From positions 95,171 through 159,170 of the IMG/VR virus record IMGVR_UViG_3300002143_000172: DNA of 64,000 bases; one strand, 5' to 3'. This DNA is from a virus. Shown here piece by piece: positions 50,014 through 58,882 of this stretch (positions are counted from its first letter, which is position 1; the number at the start of each line of letters is the position of its first letter). The position numbers were made by a program, and so were the translations under genes. Below the pieces are notes generated by a model, which did no database searches, was not told the origin of the DNA, and worked only from the letters and a program-made list of their open reading frames with translations.

Positions 50014-51436
50014 TAACATCCTTTCTCTCTGGGTAATTTTTATAAAACATTTTTTCTAACCATTTTCTATCGTTGATCTTCATTAGGCCGGTTAAATCGT
50101 ATGCATTGTCGTTAACAAATGTCAATGCATGACCTGCGGCAGCGGTCGCGAATGACGCAAACTCTCGCCTAGTATCTATATTCTTCCAGACATTAAAACG
50201 CAGGCTATGTTCTAAATTTTGAGGATATCGATGCATACTAAACAGTAATTTTACACACTCTCTAAAAACACTTTTCCAGACACTAAATTCATCCGTGTTA
50301 AAGGCTGTCCAATTACTGATCGTTTCAACTATCTTTATTTTTTCACTGATTGAAGTTGTTAAATCCAATGTTCGCCATTTTTTAATTTTTAATAGTTTAT
50401 CTCTTGGTACTAGTTTAACACCTCCGTAACCGTAAGTCAAATCTGCTACTGGATTTTTAGCACTCCAAATGTATACACAGTCTCGATCAAAAATACCAGG
50501 TTGGAAATCAAATTCAAACTTTTTAAATAAGAAAGCATCTCCGTCGACTACATAAAACATATCAGTTCTAGCAACTCTTGCGGCTTCTTTGTGCGCTTCG
50601 AATATGCCTTCTACTCCATCAACCCGTCGAGCATGTGGTGCTTTTTCCAATACCCGTTGCCAATTTTGTTCTGCATTTGGTTCGTGGTAGCTGATAAAAA
50701 TAACATCGAGTAAATTTTCTAAAATGGGTTGTATTTCCCCAACCCATTGTATTTGTTTAGGACGGACGCCTGATACTACAATTCTAATAGCCCAAATATC
50801 TTTAAAACTATAAAATGAAGAATTGAGTCGATAACGACAGTCAAACTGACCGAGATCAAAAATGCTGGGGTAGAGATCTTCTAGATCAAAATTCATATTA
50901 GGAATATCTGGATTTTGTGCGAGTTCAATATTTGGAGATAGATATCCCATATGTTTTTGGTATTTCGTTTTGGCACCGGCTACCGTTGCTCGATAAAGCC
51001 AAATGTCTTTTCCGTTGGGAGTAAACCTAGGATCAACATACCAAATCAATTCGTGTCCAAGGTCACTTGGATCTATTTTATAATCCCTTCGAGGATCTTC
51101 TAAAAATCTAATGTTTGGATTTATTTCTGAATTAGATTTCCAGTTAAGTGATGGTACTACAATATCAAATTCTTCGTAGCCTTTTACCGGATTCCAACGA
51201 TCGTTAAATATTTTAGCGATCCAATCGCCTTCGTAGAAATAGACAATACATTTTTCTGTTTTAGGAATATAATTAATAAACTGATGAACATCTTTGTAGT
51301 CTGTCCAAGGATTAAGGGCAACAAATTGGGTGTGGCCTGCTCCAAGATTAAACAAATTTACATCATAAGAAATATTATTGCCTTCCCATTCAACGGCGGC
51401 AATTTCTTCATAAGGGACATGATAAAGGGTTGGCAT
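50000..51436 (-). CDS. GT-A-like glycosyltransferase with DGD motif
   Basis: A 478-residue protein. Residues about 240-340 hold the region SGVRPKQIQW, VIFISYHEPN and MFYVVDGDAFLF; the DGD is the metal-binding DxD site of GT-A enzymes. A later YGYGGVKLVPRDKL is typical of a family seen in phages. It is the first gene of the 23-kb glycan/radical SAM operon, so it may add the first or main sugar. No signal peptide is present. Confidence 0.65.
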   Translation of the reverse strand: MPTLYHVPYEEIAAVEWEGNNISYDVNLFNLGAGHTQFVALNPWTDYKDVHQFINYIPKTEKCIVYFYEGDWIAKIFNDRWNPVKGYEEFDIVVPSLNWKSNSEINPNIRFLEDPRRDYKIDPSDLGHELIWYVDPRFTPNGKDIWLYRATVAGAKTKYQKHMGYLSPNIELAQNPDIPNMNFDLEDLYPSIFDLGQFDCRYRLNSSFYSFKDIWAIRIVVSGVRPKQIQWVGEIQPILENLLDVIFISYHEPNAEQNWQRVLEKAPHARRVDGVEGIFEAHKEAARVARTDMFYVVDGDAFLFKKFEFDFQPGIFDRDCVYIWSAKNPVADLTYGYGGVKLVPRDKLLKIKKWRTLDLTTSISEKIKIVETISNWTAFNTDEFSVWKSVFRECVKLLFSMHRYPQNLEHSLRFNVWKNIDTRREFASFATAAAGHALTFVNDNAYDLTGLMKINDRKWLEKMFYKNYPERKDVNERQ

Positions 51437-51465
51437 ACACAGTAATTATCTTACTGCGGTGGTGG

Positions 51466-54400
51466 TCAACTAATATTTGCCGCAACTAGGTCAGTGATGG
51501 TATTACCATGTACATCAAATCCAGTAAAGTACTCTGTTTGATTAGATGCATCGGCCAGTACTAATTGGCTATTTCTATACAAGGTTTCATCATAGTAATA
51601 GAACGCACCCTCCAGTCCCTCCAAAACTTTCTGTTGATCAGGATCGCTAGAATCGTTACTAAGAATATTAAGATCAATTTCTAAGTTGCCTCTATAATTT
51701 TTAACAGTTAATATGCTACCGGTAGCGTTGCCAATTCCAAAATAGTTTCCAATGTTATCAATGCCAGATACTAGGTAATCGTTAGTGTAAAGTATTTCTG
51801 ATGTAACTGATTTGTTAATTGGTATTCTATAAATTGTTTCCCACCCTGTTGGATTTGCTGTCTGTAGGTCCGTGATGTATAACTCTTCGCCATAGCCGAT
51901 GCCAACAGTAAGATATCGAATGCCACCAATGATATCATATGTTAAGCCCAAGCAAGAATTATCATAGCCTAGTGCGCTTACCCAATTTCCCAATCCTTGA
52001 TAGAATACAACATTGGTTGTAATTGAAATTGGTACATCCAGGTTAATTAGATCAAGACTACTATCTAATGGGTATATTGTCACGGTAGCAGTTGTTTGGA
52101 AAGTACCATTTATTTCATCTATCGCAGGATCAAATACAATTCTAAATGTATCTTGACTATTTTCAACTATATCAAGGTAAGTGAATCCCGCCGGGTTGCT
52201 GGTTGGAAAGGCGACTTCAAATTTATTATAGTCACCACCTCGATGGTCAACTAAGAAATCCTGGGTTATCACCGAAGTATTAGTTATCGTCGTGATTAAC
52301 TTAGGCGGAGTGACTGACCCTACATTAACCTCTGTAAAGAGTGTTAGAGGGTTAACATTTTGTAGCACTCTAACTGTACCTTTGTAATATCCAGGAGTTG
52401 TCCCCGCGTATTGAATAGCGAAGGCGCTATTAGAGTGTGGGGGGATAGTCAGAGAAGTTGGAGTTATTGTTCCTGTAGTATATCCCTCTAAGATAATATC
52501 AGACACCACACAAGTTAATGTGCTATTGTTGTTTAAGGTAACAATCTGTGAGTCGCTAAGACCAGTTGCAAAAGAAAATTCAGCCAAAGGTGCCGGACTA
52601 GCACTAACATAGTTAGATACTAACTGTGTTTGCGGTTTTTGTGAAGAAATGCCGTCGTTGTTCCCCACAACATAGGTAGTCTTAAAGTCTGTTTCTACAT
52701 AGAGACTAACTCTAATCCACTCGCCCCGTGTAAATCCCTTTTTCGTTTTCTTACCCCATTTCTTCTTGTCTTTCTTGTCTTTCTTGTCTTTTTTCTTTTT
52801 CTTTTTACCAAGTCCCACTAGATAGTGTACAGATCCAATGATAGTACTTCCTACGATTTGATATGTAAGTATTATACCGTTAGTTTTATAATCATCGGTT
52901 GTCCGGCCCTTTGGTATAGTAGGAGTATCAGTGTTTCCTTCTCCGATAGCAATGTATTCCCAAGATAAGTCATCAGACTGTAGGGCTTCTAAAAATTCTG
53001 CTGTTCCAAAAGTTAACCCATTGATTTCGTCAACTACTGGTTGCCATCCATCTATATCTCTCTGCCTTCCTCCAACGATGGTTATGTCAGGAACGATTTT
53101 GCCGCCTAGATTAAAGAAATAATTAAGTTGTTGTTGATATGCCCACGACCAATTAACTGCTGTAATATATCCATTATTAGAAGATCCTAATATCATTGAT
53201 GCAGTTGTAACATAGTTGGTACAGGTCCAATCTTCAGTAATAGACACAGGAGTGGTATGCGATATAAATGCTAACTGACTCGGGTGTACCGTCTCTTTAT
53301 TAATTTCTAAAAATTGCGCGGCGGTATACATTCTATCAGGTACTGAGGCTAATATTACAGTTCCAGTAGTAGCAGAAGGTATTATATTGTCGTTATTTCC
53401 GTTTTGATGTACTAGTATTCGGTCAGTGTCTAATAACAGATTATCCCAATTTGCCGCTTGGATGATATCTCCATCTAGTACATTCTGTCCTTTCAGATTG
53501 GCACCGTACCCTGTAGAAGTTGTTCCAGCAAATTCAAAAAAGTAATCGCGTATATAATTACTGTCGTCACTCAATATAACATTGTCTCGGGACAGTTTTA
53601 ATCTAATAACTTCAGATTTAACTTGACTTGCAACATCTGTCACAGTAATAGTATGATAAGTCGAAGTAACTCTTGGGCCAAGTGATTCACTTGGTGTTCC
53701 ATAAATTGTGCCAGTACTACCAAAACTAATACCAGTCGGTAATGCAGGAGTAACGGCCCAACTGTACGGAGCATTGCCTGAAGTTATAGTAATTGGATTA
53801 AAGGGATCAATTGTCTTGCCAAATATTTCTACTAGGTTTCTTCTGCTAGTTGATATTAATAATGGCTGTATCTCAACTTCTAGTGTAAAAGTTACGCTAC
53901 CAACTACCGCTGCCGTAATGGAATATGCAGAAGAATCAGTTACCGTAACGGTGAAGGTTGTTTGAGGAATAGCCGATGTCGGGGTTCCAGTTATTTGGCC
54001 AGATGATAAGTTAAATGACAGGCCGGTAGGTAAGGTCGGGGTAATTGAATAAGTTTTAGCGCCAATGCCGCCAGATACAGTAATTGGAGTAATTGGTGAA
54101 GTTAACAGCCTACCATAGGTTAATCGAACAGATGGGGAAGACACCGTTAACACCAGTGCTGGCACTATTTCTAGTCCAAAATTTCGACTAACAATCTGTA
54201 ATGCACTATCAGATACAATTACATTATGGTACTGCAACGAATATGTTGTTGCAGGAGTTCCGGTAATTGCACCGTTTGATGTGTTAAACGATAATCCTAA
54301 TGGCAGGGCCGGGGTAATTGAATAAGTTAATGTTCCAAATCCGCCGGAGCCGACTACAGGGATTGCCGTATTCATTGTTGCAATATTAACTAGTTGTAAG

Positions 54401-54711
54401 AAGTTAATTGCTACCGTTGCTGTTAACGGTGGTGCTGTTACATTAAGAGAAAAAGACCTGTTACTTGTTTGACCCACATTATCTGTTACTGTCACAGCAA
54501 ATGAGCTAGTTGAATGTAATATTGTTGGAGTACCTGAGATTGACCCAGAACTAGTGTTTATAGCTAATCCTGTTGGCAAACTTGGACTTAAGGAAAATAT
54601 ATAAGGAGCTATTCCACCAGATACCGTCACTGGTATAAACGGTGTTGCTGATTGACCAAACGACAAAGTTTTACTCGGAATAGATAATGTTAGATTTAGT
54701 GGTGGGCTCAT
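51466..54711 (-). CDS. large adhesin with four Ig-like He_PIG domains and a poly-Lys segment
   Basis: A 1081-residue protein. Residues 1-390 hold four Ig-like repeats with the hallmark LPTGLxxNxSSGxIxGTPT and VTVTD strands, as in He_PIG domains of bacterial and phage adhesins. Residues about 640-665 are an unusual run of Lys and Asp (KKKKKKDKKDKKDKKKW). The C-terminal 400 residues are beta-rich with further Ig-like units. It probably binds a host-surface polysaccharide as part of a fibre. A late element lies upstream. Confidence 0.8.
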   Translation of the reverse strand: MSPPLNLTLSIPSKTLSFGQSATPFIPVTVSGGIAPYIFSLSPSLPTGLAINTSSGSISGTPTILHSTSSFAVTVTDNVGQTSNRSFSLNVTAPPLTATVAINFLQLVNIATMNTAIPVVGSGGFGTLTYSITPALPLGLSFNTSNGAITGTPATTYSLQYHNVIVSDSALQIVSRNFGLEIVPALVLTVSSPSVRLTYGRLLTSPITPITVSGGIGAKTYSITPTLPTGLSFNLSSGQITGTPTSAIPQTTFTVTVTDSSAYSITAAVVGSVTFTLEVEIQPLLISTSRRNLVEIFGKTIDPFNPITITSGNAPYSWAVTPALPTGISFGSTGTIYGTPSESLGPRVTSTYHTITVTDVASQVKSEVIRLKLSRDNVILSDDSNYIRDYFFEFAGTTSTGYGANLKGQNVLDGDIIQAANWDNLLLDTDRILVHQNGNNDNIIPSATTGTVILASVPDRMYTAAQFLEINKETVHPSQLAFISHTTPVSITEDWTCTNYVTTASMILGSSNNGYITAVNWSWAYQQQLNYFFNLGGKIVPDITIVGGRQRDIDGWQPVVDEINGLTFGTAEFLEALQSDDLSWEYIAIGEGNTDTPTIPKGRTTDDYKTNGIILTYQIVGSTIIGSVHYLVGLGKKKKKKDKKDKKDKKKWGKKTKKGFTRGEWIRVSLYVETDFKTTYVVGNNDGISSQKPQTQLVSNYVSASPAPLAEFSFATGLSDSQIVTLNNNSTLTCVVSDIILEGYTTGTITPTSLTIPPHSNSAFAIQYAGTTPGYYKGTVRVLQNVNPLTLFTEVNVGSVTPPKLITTITNTSVITQDFLVDHRGGDYNKFEVAFPTSNPAGFTYLDIVENSQDTFRIVFDPAIDEINGTFQTTATVTIYPLDSSLDLINLDVPISITTNVVFYQGLGNWVSALGYDNSCLGLTYDIIGGIRYLTVGIGYGEELYITDLQTANPTGWETIYRIPINKSVTSEILYTNDYLVSGIDNIGNYFGIGNATGSILTVKNYRGNLEIDLNILSNDSSDPDQQKVLEGLEGAFYYYDETLYRNSQLVLADASNQTEYFTGFDVHGNTITDLVAANIS

Positions 54712-54747
54712 AGCTTATAGTTTTCCTACTGAAGTTTCCTTAATTCG

Positions 54748-54755
54748 TATTTAGC
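54748..54755 (-). promoter_or_regulatory. late promoter element of the adhesin
   Basis: GCTAAATA on the minus strand, 37 bases upstream of the ATG at 54711. Confidence 0.5.
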
Positions 54756-54785
54756 CACAATTTTTTTAACACTAACTTGTCTGAG

Positions 54786-54793
54786 ATTAAATA
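54786..54793 (+). promoter_or_regulatory. late promoter element of the plus-strand GT9-like gene
   Basis: ATTAAATA, with the ATG at 54802 only three bases after the predicted +1. Divergent from the minus-strand element at 54748. Confidence 0.5.
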
Positions 54794-54801
54794 CATACAT
54801 A

Positions 54802-55566
54802 ATGAAACGATTTAAACATAGCGGCGCCTTTGGCGATTTGATCTACAGTTTGCCCACAGTAAAACATTTTGGAGGTGGAGAGTTTTATCTACATCTTAAT
54901 CAAATTGATTGGATAGGCAAGCATTATTATGGTAGTAGTCCCGATCCATTCCATCAAGGAAGGATGACCGAGAAAGACTACGACTTCATGTATGACTTCA
55001 TGATGGAACAGGACTATATTGACAAGTTCGATACCCTGGATGTCAAATATACAGAGATAACACACGACCTGGACCGCTTTAGGCGTCTGTTCGTGGGCCA
55101 TCCTACCAACTACATTGATATCTATAATGCTACCTTTAACATCTACGAAGATGCCAGACAACGAGTTAATACCGAGCCGTGGCTCACTGTGCATAGGCCC
55201 CACGAGTTTACCAACCCTACCTGTGTGATCAATCGATCGGCTCGTTGGTCACATCCAGATAGCCTAGTAGGGTGGACTGCTATTAGAGAACAGCATGAAG
55301 ATGCAGTATTTGTGGGCCTGCCCTCTGAACATGCGAGTTTCTGTGAGTTCACGGGTTGGGCTGTGGATTATGTTGAAACCAACACCATGCTGGAGCTGGC
55401 CCAGATCATTGCGGGTGCCCAGGCCTTCGCGGGTAACCAAAGCCAATGCTACGCTCTGGCAGTGGGTCTAGGTGTTGCCAAAATAGACCTAGAAACTCGT
55501 AGGGACATGCCCTTAGAGCGGAATGAGTGCTATTTTCCCCAAAGAACCCATATCAAATACTTCTAA
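54802..55566 (+). CDS. GT9-like glycosyltransferase-type protein
   Basis: A 254-residue protein. The N-terminal KHSGAFGDLIYSLP matches the GDxIxxxP start of heptosyltransferase-like (GT9) GT-B proteins, and the C-terminal GNQSQCYALAVGLGV matches the donor-side motif. It is shorter than a normal GT9 (about 350), so one domain is reduced. It probably handles a nucleotide sugar. It lies divergent from the adhesin gene. Confidence 0.6.
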   Translation: MKRFKHSGAFGDLIYSLPTVKHFGGGEFYLHLNQIDWIGKHYYGSSPDPFHQGRMTEKDYDFMYDFMMEQDYIDKFDTLDVKYTEITHDLDRFRRLFVGHPTNYIDIYNATFNIYEDARQRVNTEPWLTVHRPHEFTNPTCVINRSARWSHPDSLVGWTAIREQHEDAVFVGLPSEHASFCEFTGWAVDYVETNTMLELAQIIAGAQAFAGNQSQCYALAVGLGVAKIDLETRRDMPLERNECYFPQRTHIKYF

Positions 55567-55570
55567 TAGG

Positions 55571-55599
55571 TTGACTTATGGTATTACCTATGTTATACT
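55571..55599 (+). promoter_or_regulatory. sigma-70 promoter
   Basis: TTGACT (55571-55576) and TATACT (55594-55599) with a 17-base spacer, drives the small gene at 55633 and probably the RNA ligase. Confidence 0.8.
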
Positions 55600-55632
55600 T
55601 AATAAACACACAGAGAACTAGGAGTATTAAAC

Positions 55633-55794
55633 ATGTATATATTTGAAGTCCGAATCGCACTCAACGGTGACCGTGGCAATACTGTGGCCGTCCAAATCAC
55701 AGCGGAAAATGCCTATGCTGTACAGCAAATGGCCGCGGCACAGTATGGTGCCCAAAATGTTATCTATTACAGAGAATTACAACAAATTGGCTAA
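55633..55794 (+). CDS. small hypothetical protein
   Basis: A 53-residue protein (MYIFEVRIALNGDRGNTVAV...). A beta-beta-alpha-beta pattern with QITAENAYAVQQMAAAQYGA resembles small phage proteins made of one ferredoxin-like unit. SD TAGGAG precedes the ATG. It lies 14 bases before the RNA ligase. Confidence 0.7.
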   Translation: MYIFEVRIALNGDRGNTVAVQITAENAYAVQQMAAAQYGAQNVIYYRELQQIG

Positions 55795-55808
55795 CTTAGG
55801 AATATAAT

Positions 55809-56840
55809 ATGCGTGAACTAGCAACCATTCGCAAGATTGATTTGATCCGTCCTATCCCTGATGCTGATGCCATCGAGTGTGCAGTAGTAGGTGGGTGGAC
55901 CGTAGTGATTAAAAAAGGTGACTTCAAGGCAGGCGATCTTGCCATCTACTGTGAGATTGATTCTTGGATTCCCACAGAACTGGCACCGTTCCTATCCAAA
56001 GGACAAGAGCCACGCGAATACAACGATGTTCGTGGTGAACGGCTCCGAACCGTTCGACTGCGTGGGCAACTTAGCCAGGGACTGTTGCTGCCAATTAGTG
56101 ACGATACGCGAACAGGCGCTGGCATCCTTTGTAAAGAAGGACTCGATGTATCTGATCATTTGGGTATCGTAAAATACGAACCACCAGTGCCAGCGCACCT
56201 AGCAGGAGAAGTGCGGGGCCTGTTTCCAACATTTATTCCAAAGACAGATCAAGAGCGTGTTCAAAACCTTAGCACAGAGTTTGCACAATGGCAGGCCGAC
56301 GGAGTCAATTGGGAAGTAACTGAGAAGCTGGATGGCTCGTCAATGACAGTATATGTCAATGGCGACGATCATGGAGTATGTAGCCGTAACCTAAATCTCA
56401 AGGACACAGAAGGCAATACACTTTGGCAAGTGGCACACCGTGATCAGATCATTACTGCTATCATTGAAAGCGGCCGTAATATCGCTATCCAAGGTGAATT
56501 AATTGGCAATGGTATACAAGGTAATCCTTACAAGATTAACGGTCAAAGTTTTTACACTTTTGACATTTATGATATTGATGCCAGACGCCATTTCACTCCA
56601 GTAGAACGGAATGAGTTTTGTGAACTATATGAAATTCTGCATGTTCCCGTAATAGCATACAGTGCCGAACTGTTTGACACACTGGGCATTGTGACTATTG
56701 CTGACATGTTAAAATTTGCCGAGGGTAAAAGCAATCTCAATGCTCAAACAGAAAGAGAAGGAGTTGTGTTCAAGGCACATTCACTTGACCAATCATTTAA
56801 AGCGATCAGCAACAGGTTCTTGTTGAAAAGCAAGGACTAA
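55809..56840 (+). CDS. RNA ligase (Rnl5/DraRnl type)
   Basis: A 343-residue ligase. The N-terminal domain (about 1-130) is an OB fold, followed by the nucleotidyltransferase domain: motif I TEKLDGSS with K173, motif Ia/III region QGELIGNG, motif IV EGVVFKA and motif V FKAISNRFLLK. An N-terminal OB fold is the layout of the DraRnl family rather than T4 Rnl1. It seals nicked RNA, perhaps repairing tRNA cut by host anticodon nucleases. Promoter at 55571. Confidence 0.88.
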   Translation: MRELATIRKIDLIRPIPDADAIECAVVGGWTVVIKKGDFKAGDLAIYCEIDSWIPTELAPFLSKGQEPREYNDVRGERLRTVRLRGQLSQGLLLPISDDTRTGAGILCKEGLDVSDHLGIVKYEPPVPAHLAGEVRGLFPTFIPKTDQERVQNLSTEFAQWQADGVNWEVTEKLDGSSMTVYVNGDDHGVCSRNLNLKDTEGNTLWQVAHRDQIITAIIESGRNIAIQGELIGNGIQGNPYKINGQSFYTFDIYDIDARRHFTPVERNEFCELYEILHVPVIAYSAELFDTLGIVTIADMLKFAEGKSNLNAQTEREGVVFKAHSLDQSFKAISNRFLLKSKD

Positions 56841-56856
56841 TACATTATATAGGAAT

Positions 56857-57591
56857 TTGAAGAAATTGGCTAACAACAAGCGTCTTGGTATTATACAAAG
56901 CAGGGGTCTGGGCGATCTAGTCATAGCCCTACCCATAGCGGGTCACTATAGGGATGAGGGTTGGGACATCTATTGGCCCATCCTGGATGAATTCATGCCC
57001 AGTATGCAGGCCCTAGCACCCTGGGTCAAATGGATACCCTTGCCCTATGATGCTCCGGGTCGTTATTTCTACGATGTGGCCATGGAGAGACTCAAAAACT
57101 TCAAGTGCCTTGAGATCATGCCCCTATACCAACATCTAACGGGCCACAAGTTCAACGAAGAAAAGTACTTTCAATTTACCAGCTTTGATCAATACAAGTA
57201 CATCAAGGCCGGGGTCCCATTCCTGAGCAAATGGCGGCTGGCTGAGTATATCACCCGTCGCCCCCTACAAGAGCAGGCGCTCAAAACAGCCCTGGGTATC
57301 CAAGACAACGAGGCCTATGTGGTCGTACACCTAGAGGGTAGCGATCACAAGGCCCAATGGGATCCCAGTATAGTACCCCAGGACATGAGGGTCATCGAGA
57401 TCAAGAACACACCCCCGTACCTAGTGGGTGATTGGTTGGGTGTAATCGAGGGTGCCCAAAGTCTAGTCATGGTGGACAGTGTCTACGCCAATCTAGTGGA
57501 TCAACTCAACCTGGGTGAAGATCGTTACTTTATCCAAAGGTCACACATGGGCCTAACACCCGTACAGGGTCAACATTGGTATTGGTTGTAG
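56857..57591 (+). CDS. GT9-like glycosyltransferase-type protein, TTG start
   Basis: A 244-residue protein related in layout to the one at 54802-55566. The N-terminal IQSRGLGDLVIALPIAG is the GT9 start motif, and the C-terminal IEGAQSLVMVDSVYANLVDQL takes the donor-site position. The start is a TTG; another TTG three codons on would be better spaced from AGGAA. It probably uses a nucleotide sugar. Two reduced GT9-like genes flank the RNA ligase. Confidence 0.6.
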   Translation: MKKLANNKRLGIIQSRGLGDLVIALPIAGHYRDEGWDIYWPILDEFMPSMQALAPWVKWIPLPYDAPGRYFYDVAMERLKNFKCLEIMPLYQHLTGHKFNEEKYFQFTSFDQYKYIKAGVPFLSKWRLAEYITRRPLQEQALKTALGIQDNEAYVVVHLEGSDHKAQWDPSIVPQDMRVIEIKNTPPYLVGDWLGVIEGAQSLVMVDSVYANLVDQLNLGEDRYFIQRSHMGLTPVQGQHWYWL

Positions 57592-57610
57592 CAGTGTAAA
57601 TATACACACT

Positions 57611-57829
57611 ATGAGCAGATCAAATCCCAGAGAACAAGAACTCAAACTACTGATCGAGAAGATGCTGGTCAAGTGCTGCCCCTATCACGATGATCCAAAC
57701 AGACGCATGCCCCTAGCTTGGGCAGTCGTGGTGTTAACCAATCTGCTCAGTTATTCGGCCAGTGACCAATACCTAGTCCGCCGCCACATAGAAGATATGA
57801 TCGAGCAAGCAGAGCGGGGCCGCCGTTAG
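57611..57829 (+). CDS. small hypothetical protein
   Basis: A 72-residue helical protein (MSRSNPREQELKLLIEKMLV...) with KCCPYHDDPNRR and a C-terminal basic helix. A TAAATA element lies 11 bases upstream of the ATG, so it is probably a late gene. No domain is recognised. Confidence 0.6.
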   Translation: MSRSNPREQELKLLIEKMLVKCCPYHDDPNRRMPLAWAVVVLTNLLSYSASDQYLVRRHIEDMIEQAERGRR

Positions 57830-57841
57830 GCTCGTTTGCTC

Positions 57842-58006
57842 TCATCGTTTATTCTCTGGTTGCGTGGGTATGCATACACTCTTTAATTTACTGTCCTGTA
57901 ATTCTTTCACGGCCTGCTTACAAACCGCTTCATCTTTGTAAGTGGCCAGATAAGTCAGTGTGGGATTTAACTGTCCCCATATCAAGAACAGAACCCACAG
58001 GGTCAC
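57842..58006 (-). CDS. small protein with N-terminal hydrophobic segment
   Basis: A 54-residue frame with a GTG start overlapping the stop of the upstream gene (GTGA). It begins with a hydrophobic run (TLWVLFLIWGQLNPTLTYLA), followed by a charged part with two cysteines (AVCKQAVKEL, SVCIPTQPENKR). This resembles a small secreted or membrane-anchored protein. No function is evident. Confidence 0.55.
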   Translation of the reverse strand: MTLWVLFLIWGQLNPTLTYLATYKDEAVCKQAVKELQDSKLKSVCIPTQPENKR

Positions 58007-58203
58007 TCTAGATAACCCGTTTGAGAGTAGAGTTGCGCCCCACCCGTGCTGTCCAAAATCAACTCCCCGGATAGCTCGGCCGCGGCCATAAACTTGCCCT
58101 GCCCCACTGATTTACCATTGAACAATACAGCCCTAATCACCCGTCCATCTAACTTACGCAGCCGCTGAGTAGTCTTTTCTTTACTGCTTTTGGGTGCTGC
58201 CAT
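58003..58203 (-). CDS. small hypothetical protein
   Basis: A 66-residue protein (MAAPKSSKEKTTQRLRKLDG...). Basic N-terminus and beta-rich C-terminus (RAVLFNGKSVGQGKF, GELILDSTGGAQLY). The ATG at 58203 is preferred to one 5 codons upstream because TAGGAG lies upstream. Its mRNA leader begins with a GT-rich tract. Confidence 0.6.
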   Translation of the reverse strand: MAAPKSSKEKTTQRLRKLDGRVIRAVLFNGKSVGQGKFMAAAELSGELILDSTGGAQLYSQTGYLE

Positions 58204-58229
58204 GATATTATTCCACACTCCTATATATG

Positions 58230-58255
58230 ATTAACCACACACACACTAGGTTAAT
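58230..58255 (-). other. inverted repeat with GT-rich loop in the leader of the 58203 gene
   Basis: ATTAACC / GGTTAAT arms with a 12-base loop that reads TAGTGTGTGTGT on the minus strand. By the late promoter at 58255-58262 the mRNA would start inside the left arm, so its 5' end would begin CCTAGTGTGTG, the same tract as the structured RNA at 59503. Confidence 0.55.
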
Positions 58256-58262
58256 ATTTACC
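58255..58262 (-). promoter_or_regulatory. late promoter element
   Basis: GGTAAATA on the minus strand, 52 bases upstream of the ATG at 58203. Confidence 0.55.
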
Positions 58263-58299
58263 AAAAACATGACTGCGAAGCAGGATAGCGGTAAAATTT

Positions 58300-58803
58300 T
58301 TATAACATTGGTTTGTCTACGTTAACCGAGATAGATATCCGATCAGCGGTGCCAGTGTTTATTCCAGCTCGATGATATGTATCTTTTGAAAATAACAGCC
58401 ATGTTCCAGTTTCACAATGGTGTTTAATCCATTCATTATTAATACGAATCTCTAACGGAGGATGGCTGGTATTGCAATTAACATAGTATACAAAAACGCT
58501 ATGTCCCGATCTATCATGATGATGTGCTTTCATGACGCCGCCCTTTAATGTTATATTATACCAACTAATCATTATCCGTTTTGGATCTATCAAAGTTTTT
58601 AAATGATCCATTACTTGACTAAATTCCGGCCAGAGGTGCGGGTTAGCAAGGGGATTTTGCCAAGCATCTACATGGGAATCTATAACGTCCACAAAATTCC
58701 AATTTAGATTTTTATGATATCTGGCAATTTTTTTATCAGTAGAAGTATCAAGGCATCTTTTCATTAATGCCGAATTGTCTATATTAAGTTTTCCCGTTAA
58801 CAT
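58300..58803 (-). CDS. 2OG-Fe(II) oxygenase-like protein
   Basis: A 167-residue double-stranded beta-helix protein. The iron ligands are in KAHHHDRSGH (HxD) and the distal KDTYHRAGINTG, and the C-terminal DRISISVNVD supplies the Arg that binds 2-oxoglutarate. It resembles the small 2OG-FeII_Oxy_5 family of phages. It is preceded by a perfect late element TATAAATA whose +1 coincides with the ATG. Confidence 0.78.
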   Translation of the reverse strand: MLTGKLNIDNSALMKRCLDTSTDKKIARYHKNLNWNFVDVIDSHVDAWQNPLANPHLWPEFSQVMDHLKTLIDPKRIMISWYNITLKGGVMKAHHHDRSGHSVFVYYVNCNTSHPPLEIRINNEWIKHHCETGTWLLFSKDTYHRAGINTGTADRISISVNVDKPML

Positions 58804-58808
58804 CCAAT

Positions 58809-58816
58809 TATTTATA
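58809..58816 (-). promoter_or_regulatory. late promoter element TATAAATA with start codon at +1
   Basis: An exact T4 late consensus on the minus strand. The last A is 6 bases before the A of the ATG at 58803, predicting a leaderless mRNA. Confidence 0.7.
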
Positions 58817-58882
58817 TACAGGCCTTAAAACTCAAGTGCGGCACACACACACACTGGCATCAAAAAATTTACAAGTAATAGT

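Noticed and set aside
57747-57845. 32-codon minus-strand frame starting MRANE, similar to the leader family
   Set aside because: It is antisense to a real-looking gene and the body is Gly-rich with no support. The leader match is probably chance.
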